Below, one piece after another: positions 58,952-64,000 of a stretch of DNA of 64,000 bases. The notes beneath the pieces were generated by a model that saw nothing but the letters and a program-made list of their open reading frames with translations, was not told the origin of the DNA and searched no databases. Source of the stretch: a virus; IMG/VR virus record IMGVR_UViG_3300023049_000005, positions 137,053 through 201,052 of that record, one strand, 5' to 3'. How positions within the stretch are numbered: position 1 is the first letter of the stretch; each line of letters starts with the position of its first letter. Both the position numbers and the translations under genes were made by a program.

Positions 58952-59598
58952 AAATACTAACTTATTACACAGACGAAAACAAAAAAATGTACAAAAATTT
59001 TTTCTTACGATCATTCAATGACGTACTGAGAAAAAGTTTTAAATTAGATGCTAAGTATCTAAACGAACCATCAGAAGATATAATGATGGATAAAATTGAA
59101 TATGTTATAGATAATATAGATGTTGGATCTAAGGATTTATTAATTTTCTCAAGCTGTGGATCACAGTTTTTTAGGGATTTCCATGAAGACATTGAAGAGG
59201 AATTAGAAAATAATAATATTTTATTCCAAGGTGATATCGTAGGCGCATCATCTAACTTTTTTGTATGTAGACAGAATGAAGAAACATTAGAGTTTTTCAA
59301 TACTGTCTTATTTATGATGAAAAAACACATGACTGATAAAAGATATAAAAGAAAACTTTCTGATCAAGATGTGATTAATATTATAATCAATAATGGGAAT
59401 TCAACAGGTATTGGTATTCTCCCAAAGGATAAATATTATAACGTATCTGCTTCGACAGGAGATAAACAATGGGAAGCAGATAAAGACTTTGAAGTTCCTC
59501 CCTCTATTATGGTACATAATAGTAGTTGGAGTAATGACACTAAAGATAAGATCAGATTAATGCGAGTAGTAAAAAATAAAGTCCTTGGTATATTATGA
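58948..59598 (+). CDS. Nucleotide-diphospho-sugar transferase-like protein, DxD lost, 216 aa
   Basis: Paralogous to the protein at 61140 along its length: ILTYYTDENKKMY..FF..SF, then IFSSCGSQFFRDF, FFVCRQNEETLEFFN and a C-terminal IMVHNSSW. At the metal-binding position the paralog has FADCDIQFF, but here it is SSCGS, so both catalytic-type acidic residues are missing. It may be inactive, regulatory, or work on a partner. Four-base overlaps couple it to both neighbours. Confidence 0.72.
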   Translation: MKILTYYTDENKKMYKNFFLRSFNDVLRKSFKLDAKYLNEPSEDIMMDKIEYVIDNIDVGSKDLLIFSSCGSQFFRDFHEDIEEELENNNILFQGDIVGASSNFFVCRQNEETLEFFNTVLFMMKKHMTDKRYKRKLSDQDVINIIINNGNSTGIGILPKDKYYNVSASTGDKQWEADKDFEVPPSIMVHNSSWSNDTKDKIRLMRVVKNKVLGIL

Positions 59599-60404
59599 AG
59601 ATAGTAAAACCATTTCAATACGATTTCTGTCCATATATTAAGACAGAGGAAACTATATGTGAATTGATAGAAAGAGATATAAAGGATATCAATAATAATT
59701 ATAACTTTATTTATATTCCATTGGCTCATCTGATTAACACAAAGGGTATTATAGCAACAAATCAAATATTGGATTCTATCAATGTAGACAATAGAGTATT
59801 TGTGTGTCAACACATACAATGTAAGAATTTACAATTTAGGGATAGTGATATTATCTTCACTCCACACTCTTCTAAGAACAGAAGGTTCATTTCTATTCCA
59901 CATTACGCTGTTAATTTCGATAAATATTATGGAAAACATGATAAGTATCTATTTTCTTTTATAGGATCTATAAACACACATATTAGTAGAAGCCAAATAG
60001 TACATAGGTATCCCACTTGTTTTGATTCTAAGAAACATTGGGGATTAGATAAAGGATTACCCGAAGAATTCAAACGAAAATATATAGAAATGATAGGGGA
60101 TAGTAAGTTTTCTATTTGCCCTAGAGGAACAGGTATTTCAAGTGTTAGATTATTTGAGTCCATGGCAATGGGTACTATACCTGTTATCATAGCTGATAAT
60201 TATGACCCACCATTAAGTGATAAGTTAAATTGGGGAGATTTTAGTGTTAGTATACGAGAGAATGAAATTCATAAAATAGAACATATATTAAAGAGCTATA
60301 GTGAAGAAAAAATAAAAGAAATGAGTATAAAGGTTTTAGATATATACTATACTTATTTCTCTAATGATAATTTACACAAAGTGTTAATAGAAAAAATAAA
60401 ATAG
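59595..60404 (+). CDS. Exostosin-like glycosyltransferase (GT47 type), 269 aa
   Basis: The C-terminal half carries the exostosin pattern: FSFIGSINTHISRS, DSKFSICPRGTGISSVRLFESMAMGTIPVIIAD (about 172-205) and WGDFSVSIRENE. The N-terminal half contains FVCQHIQCKN and FTPHSS. Such enzymes transfer sugars from nucleotide donors in GT-B fashion. The acceptor here could be host surface glycans or phage virion or DNA-linked sugars. Part of the glycan cassette. Confidence 0.82.
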   Translation: MKIVKPFQYDFCPYIKTEETICELIERDIKDINNNYNFIYIPLAHLINTKGIIATNQILDSINVDNRVFVCQHIQCKNLQFRDSDIIFTPHSSKNRRFISIPHYAVNFDKYYGKHDKYLFSFIGSINTHISRSQIVHRYPTCFDSKKHWGLDKGLPEEFKRKYIEMIGDSKFSICPRGTGISSVRLFESMAMGTIPVIIADNYDPPLSDKLNWGDFSVSIRENEIHKIEHILKSYSEEKIKEMSIKVLDIYYTYFSNDNLHKVLIEKIK

Positions 60405-60408
60405 AAAT

Positions 60409-61143
60409 ATGTACGTAGATAATAACGGATTAAAAGAGTGGAGATTAGATAATAGTTACGAAGATTACTCCATAGAAACATATAAAAACTTCGGAGTATC
60501 GAAAGATAGCATTAGATATTATTCTCAACAAGATGAAGATAAATATATTATACAGAAGATACTTAAAGATAAAATAACAGATGGTGTTTTCTTAGAACTT
60601 GGAGCATGTGATGGTATTATGTATTCTAATACTAAGACATTAGAAGATTATTTTGGTTTCAGTGGGATCTTAATAGAACCAATAGGTCATTTTTATAATC
60701 GGCTTATTTCAAATAGACCTAATTGTGAACATCATAATTGTGTTGTTTCTACACAAGAGGGTGAGATAACGTTTGTTGGATCAGACGCAGAAGGTGGTAT
60801 CAAAGAATTTATAAAAAATGGATTTAATAAAATAGAAACCACCGTAAAAAGTAGACAATTAAAAAACATTTTAAAGGAATCTCAATATAACTATATTGAT
60901 ATATTTATATTGGATGTAGAGGGAGCAGAATTAGATGTATTACAGTCTATTGATTTTGATGAAATAGACATATATTGTATAATATCAGAAGCACATTCAG
61001 ATGAAACAGAAAAAAATAATTTAGTAATATCCTTCTTAGAAGGAAAGGGATTTCAATTCTTCGAAAGACAAAGAGGGAATAACGTATTTCTCAGAAAGGA
61101 TTCTAACAGAGCAAAATATTTTAAAAATAATTTATACACATGA
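60409..61143 (+). CDS. FkbM-family methyltransferase, 244 aa
   Basis: SAM-binding motif FLELGACDGIMYSNT (about 63-77), LIEPIGHFYNRL, NCVVS and IFILDVEGAELDVLQSIDF (about 164-182) are the FkbM signature. These enzymes O-methylate sugars or related groups. The N-terminal 45 residues are an extra segment (YDIETY-like). Sits between two glycosyltransferases, so sugar methylation is the likely role. Confidence 0.85.
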   Translation: MYVDNNGLKEWRLDNSYEDYSIETYKNFGVSKDSIRYYSQQDEDKYIIQKILKDKITDGVFLELGACDGIMYSNTKTLEDYFGFSGILIEPIGHFYNRLISNRPNCEHHNCVVSTQEGEITFVGSDAEGGIKEFIKNGFNKIETTVKSRQLKNILKESQYNYIDIFILDVEGAELDVLQSIDFDEIDIYCIISEAHSDETEKNNLVISFLEGKGFQFFERQRGNNVFLRKDSNRAKYFKNNLYT

Positions 61144-61820
61144 AATTACTTACATTTTACAGCGATAGTCACAAAGACCTTTATGAAACTTTCTTTTTAG
61201 ATAGTTTTAATAAATACTTAAAAAATAGCTTTAATTTAAAGGCAAAACATATTGATCAACTAAGCCCAAGTGGTGATTATGGTTCAGAGGGATTTGCCGA
61301 TACTATGTTCGAGAAAATAAATCACGTAATAGATAATATTGATCTTAATGATAACGAACCAATGGTTTTTGCTGATTGTGATATTCAATTTTTTGAAGAC
61401 TTTTCTGAAACAATCAAAGCAGATCTAGGAGATAACAATATAATGTTCCAAGACGATGTTGCTTGTGTGTGCGCAGGTTTTTTCGTATGTAGACAGAATC
61501 AATTAGTATTAGACTTCTTCAATGATGTGAGAAACACGTTAGATACGGCTAGAGAGAGAAAGATAGATGATCAACAAGTGATTAATCAGTTTTTAAGTGC
61601 GAATAAGTACCCTAATCATAAAATAGGGAAATTATCGAGAGATAAGTATTTTACTGTAGCTGCCTCGAATTTAGGTCCTCGCAGATGGGTGGGTGCTGAG
61701 TTTAACATACCTGAGCAAATATTGGTTCATCACGGAAATTGGACAGTTGGTTTAGAAAACAAATTTAAAATTATGAACTATGTTAAAGACATAGTAGAAA
61801 AAAGAAAAGAAACAGTATGA
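61140..61820 (+). CDS. Nucleotide-diphospho-sugar transferase, 226 aa
   Basis: LLTFYSDSHKDLYETFFLDSF at the N-terminus, MVFADCDIQFFEDF with an intact acidic pair (DCD, about 78-80), ACVCAGFFVCRQNQ and ILVHHGNWT at the end fit a GT-A enzyme of the nucleotide-diphospho-sugar transferase type. The paralog at 58948 lacks the acidic pair. Four-base overlaps with the genes on both sides. Confidence 0.78.
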   Translation: MKLLTFYSDSHKDLYETFFLDSFNKYLKNSFNLKAKHIDQLSPSGDYGSEGFADTMFEKINHVIDNIDLNDNEPMVFADCDIQFFEDFSETIKADLGDNNIMFQDDVACVCAGFFVCRQNQLVLDFFNDVRNTLDTARERKIDDQQVINQFLSANKYPNHKIGKLSRDKYFTVAASNLGPRRWVGAEFNIPEQILVHHGNWTVGLENKFKIMNYVKDIVEKRKETV

Positions 61821-62410
61821 ATATTAAAATGCTAGGAAGTGATTATGGTGGATGGGTAGTAGATGTAGACTCTATCAACGAAGGCGATACTATAATCGGT
61901 GGTGGTGTCGGAGAAGATATCACATTTGAGGAAAGTTTATTAGAACAAAGAACAGTTAATATCATAGCAGTAGATCCTACAATCAAAAGTCATAAATTTT
62001 TAGAAAATAAAAACAATTCTAATGTCGAGTTAATTAAAAAAGCAATAGAGCAAGAAGGTCACGGAACAGTTACTATTTACAAGAACACTAACCCTAATTA
62101 TGTTTCTGAGTCAGTATCTAATACACATGCTATGGTTGGCGGTGATAGTTATGAAGCCGAAACTATATCGATTAAAGAACTTAGGGAACTATATAACCCC
62201 TCTCTTATAAAAATAGATATTGAAGGTAGTGAGTATAACGTATATAGAGAGTGTATAGGCGTTAAACAAGTTTGTATCGAGTTCCACCATCATTGTATGA
62301 CAGATAAGAGCTTAGATGATACCAAATCAGTTATCAAAGAGTTCGAGGATAATGGGTACACTGTAATAGATAATAGAAACTATATAGAATTAACCTTCTT
62401 AAAAAAATAA
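61817..62410 (+). CDS. FkbM-like methyltransferase, 197 aa
   Basis: GDTIIGGGVGEDITFEE (about 21-37) replaces the usual SAM loop, IIAVDPT gives the acidic second strand, and LIKIDIEGSEYNVYREC is the FkbM hallmark. Shorter than the FkbM protein at 60409 and diverged from it. Likely methylates a glycan in the same pathway. Confidence 0.8.
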   Translation: MNIKMLGSDYGGWVVDVDSINEGDTIIGGGVGEDITFEESLLEQRTVNIIAVDPTIKSHKFLENKNNSNVELIKKAIEQEGHGTVTIYKNTNPNYVSESVSNTHAMVGGDSYEAETISIKELRELYNPSLIKIDIEGSEYNVYRECIGVKQVCIEFHHHCMTDKSLDDTKSVIKEFEDNGYTVIDNRNYIELTFLKK

Positions 62411-62419
62411 TCAAAAGAA

Positions 62420-63148
62420 ATGGAAAGATTTACTAAAGAAATAATGTTATCACATATAGAAGAATTTAAAAAACTATATGATCAAAGACCAATAGACAAT
62501 AATCAAGGAGGTATGAACTCTTCTCATATGTTACCGTTATATGTATACTTAAAAGAAATTAAGCCTAAGTTAGTTATAGAGAGTGGCATTTGGAAAGGAC
62601 AAGGGACTTGGTTAATAGAAAATAGTTGCGATGCTAAAATTATTTCAATAGATCCGAATCTAGGAGTAAGAAAATATATTAGTAATAAGGTAATATATTT
62701 ATCTACTGATCTAACAACACATAATTGGGGAGAAATATTAAAGGAGCATGGTGTCGAACCAAGTGATGTATTAGTTTTCTTAGACGATCATCAAGACTTT
62801 GATAAAAGAATAGATTTTTTAAAAGAAAATAATTTAGTGAATATCATACATGAAGATAATTATCCTGTTTTACGTGGAGATTGTATAAGTCCTAAAACAT
62901 TACTAGATCAGAATTCTAATCTATCTACCGACCAAATAGAACACGCTAAAGAGAATATAGAAGTATATGAAGAAATTAGACCTATATTTAAAAGTAGTAC
63001 AACTAGATGGGGGGATGCTTGGGATGAAGAAAATTATGCGACAAAAGATCCTTTGTTCGAAGAAAGTGATAAAGAAAAATACCCTTTATTCTACGAAGAG
63101 CATAAAGGGTATACTTGGATTGCTAATGTTATTTTGAAGAAGGGTTAA
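62420..63148 (+). CDS. SAM-dependent methyltransferase-like protein, 242 aa
   Basis: LVIESGIWKGQGTWLIE (about 52-68) is a SAM-binding motif I and IISIDPNLG a motif II. DVLVFLDDHQDF (about 113-124) carries acidic residues resembling the metal site of cephalosporin-hydroxylase/rhamnosyl O-methyltransferase-type enzymes. Last gene of the glycan cassette; convergent with the kinase gene (four-base overlap). Confidence 0.7.
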   Translation: MERFTKEIMLSHIEEFKKLYDQRPIDNNQGGMNSSHMLPLYVYLKEIKPKLVIESGIWKGQGTWLIENSCDAKIISIDPNLGVRKYISNKVIYLSTDLTTHNWGEILKEHGVEPSDVLVFLDDHQDFDKRIDFLKENNLVNIIHEDNYPVLRGDCISPKTLLDQNSNLSTDQIEHAKENIEVYEEIRPIFKSSTTRWGDAWDEENYATKDPLFEESDKEKYPLFYEEHKGYTWIANVILKKG

Positions 63149-63645
63149 ATCCTTACAATAAAATCAAACCCTTCTTCTTTAGAAGGTGGTGTATATCTTT
63201 TAATCATATCTTCGATAACGTTTTCGGGAATATATTTGTTTTCTGTTTTCTCTCTTATCGAATTTCTTTTGAAGAGTTCTTCTTTATCAAAGACATCCAT
63301 GATAAGTGCTATTTTAATATGATTAGGAAAATGACTCATATGATACTTTCTTCTTTTCTTACCCATATGTGTCATATCGAGAATGATATTTTCATCAGTT
63401 TTTCCAAATTCTCTCATAGTGTCTATTAACCTAAGGTCAGCTTCCTTTTGGTCAATTGTTTTAAATGCGTCTTGATACGAAAGACCTTCTCCTAATGATT
63501 CAACAATAGCATCTCGTGATATTGTTGTACAATTTTCACCGATTTCTTTAATGATGGTAGATTTACCCGATAAGGGAGGACCTACCATAAGAACTAGGTT
63601 ACTTTCTGTGGTATCTAATCTCTTTTTTAACTCTTTTTTATCCAT
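63145..63645 (-). CDS. Polynucleotide 5'-kinase domain protein
   Basis: P-loop kinase of 166 residues: GPPLSGKST at 22-30, then TTISRDAIVESLG, a helix with DQKEADLRL, ILDMTHMGKKRR (motif placing the substrate-binding Asp), and lid residues KRNSIREK. This matches the kinase half of T4 Pnk; the phosphatase half is absent. With RNA ligase 1 at 45833 it could rebuild cleaved tRNAs, though 2',3'-phosphate removal would need another enzyme. TATATTTG (63650-63657, minus strand) directly precedes the start. Confidence 0.82.
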   Translation of the reverse strand: MDKKELKKRLDTTESNLVLMVGPPLSGKSTIIKEIGENCTTISRDAIVESLGEGLSYQDAFKTIDQKEADLRLIDTMREFGKTDENIILDMTHMGKKRRKYHMSHFPNHIKIALIMDVFDKEELFKRNSIREKTENKYIPENVIEDMIKRYTPPSKEEGFDFIVRI

Positions 63646-63649
63646 CTCG

Positions 63650-63657
63650 CAAATATA
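63650..63657 (-). promoter_or_regulatory. Bacteroidetes-type -7 box, kinase gene
   Basis: Minus-strand TATATTTG four bases before the kinase ATG, again implying a leaderless mRNA. Confidence 0.5.
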
Positions 63658-63728
63658 CTAAAAATAAGTACTATGTATAGTAAACTTTATAATATATATG
63701 AATATAACTTAAAAATAATAATATTACT

Positions 63729-64000
63729 ATGAGTTATAAAGTACAAGAAGGCGATGTAGTTACAGTACACTACGTTGGATCATTAGACGATGGAAGCGAA
63801 TTTGATAATAGTTATCAAACTCAAAACCCACTAACTTTTACAGTCGGTGAAAAAAAATTAATACCAGGTTTTGAAAATGCGGTATTAGAGAGAGAAAAAG
63901 GTGAAGAAGTTACCGTAAAGATTCCTAAAGAGGAAGCATATGGTGAATATTCTGAAAAAAATATACACGAGATTCCTAACGAGCAAATCAGTTTACCTGA
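63729..64000 (+). CDS. FKBP-type peptidyl-prolyl isomerase (3' end off window)
   Basis: The start ATG at 63729 opens MSYKVQEGDVVTVHYVGSLD, with DGSEFDNS, LTFTVGEKKLIPGFENAV, KGEEVTVKIPKEEAYGEY and an IP.EQ segment at the edge. This is the SlyD-like FKBP fold (strand HYVG, active-site region PGFE and AYGEY). It would speed proline isomerisation during protein folding. With two DnaJ proteins it adds a third folding factor to this phage. About 90 codons are visible; the end is outside the window. Confidence 0.92.
   Translation, partial: MSYKVQEGDVVTVHYVGSLDDGSEFDNSYQTQNPLTFTVGEKKLIPGFENAVLEREKGEEVTVKIPKEEAYGEYSEKNIHEIPNEQISLP

Overview
The window is a strongly AT-rich, almost fully coding stretch of a large tailed-phage genome that very probably infects a member of the Bacteroidetes (flavobacteria-like). 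Phage identity rests on a terminase large-subunit fragment, a T4-type replication/recombination set (UvsX-like RecA, gp46/SbcC-like nuclease subunit, PCNA-like clamp, RuvC-like resolvase, RNA ligase 1, polynucleotide kinase), a 3948-residue tail-fibre-like protein ending in an S74 intramolecular chaperone, and other long virion-like proteins. The host guess rests on several TTG-N19/20-TAnnTTTG promoters (Bacteroidetes sigma type), the near absence of Shine-Dalgarno sequences, and a bS21 protein of Bacteroidetes character. No rRNA, integrase, insertion sequence or CRISPR array was seen.

Layout: 1-9.0 kb holds long virion/appendage-like proteins on both strands. 9.1-20.7 kb holds uvsX, a YqeY-domain protein, a RuvC-like nuclease, a GIY-YIG-type protein, dnaJ, bS21, a membrane-anchored coiled-coil protein and many small unknowns. 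20.7-28.0 kb is a translation region: a leucine-rich leader peptide with a terminator/antiterminator in front of tRNA-Leu(UAA); a leucyl-tRNA synthetase without its editing domain; a second, asparagine-rich leader peptide with its own terminator/antiterminator in front of an array of 15 tRNA or tRNA-like genes; and an RNase P RNA gene. 28.0-40.8 kb is the giant fibre gene plus a LamG-like partner. 40.8-58 kb mixes structural and DNA/RNA enzymes: RNA ligase 1, a TerL gene that stops inside an intein, an SbcC-like protein, a second DnaJ, a macro-like domain, a metallopeptidase, a YkuK-like nuclease, a clamp and an FMN-binding glutamate-synthase-like protein. 58.3-63.1 kb is a glycosyltransferase/methyltransferase cassette, followed by a polynucleotide kinase and an FKBP-type prolyl isomerase cut by the window edge.

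The unifying theme is translation. The phage appears to carry its own tRNAs, the RNA subunit that matures them, a synthetase for one, a ribosomal protein, and a probable tRNA-repair pair (kinase and ligase). Most strikingly, both tRNA transcription units look controlled by classical leader-peptide attenuation. The first leader has 8 Leu in 18 residues, 7 of them UUA, the codon read by the tRNA it precedes. The second is built largely from Asn, Leu, Ile, Thr, Cys, Val and Met, the same amino acids whose tRNAs follow it. I am not aware of a described phage tRNA operon regulated this way, and it is the main candidate for a new system here. The second strong candidate is a terminase gene fractured inside the P-loop by a short N-terminal split intein.
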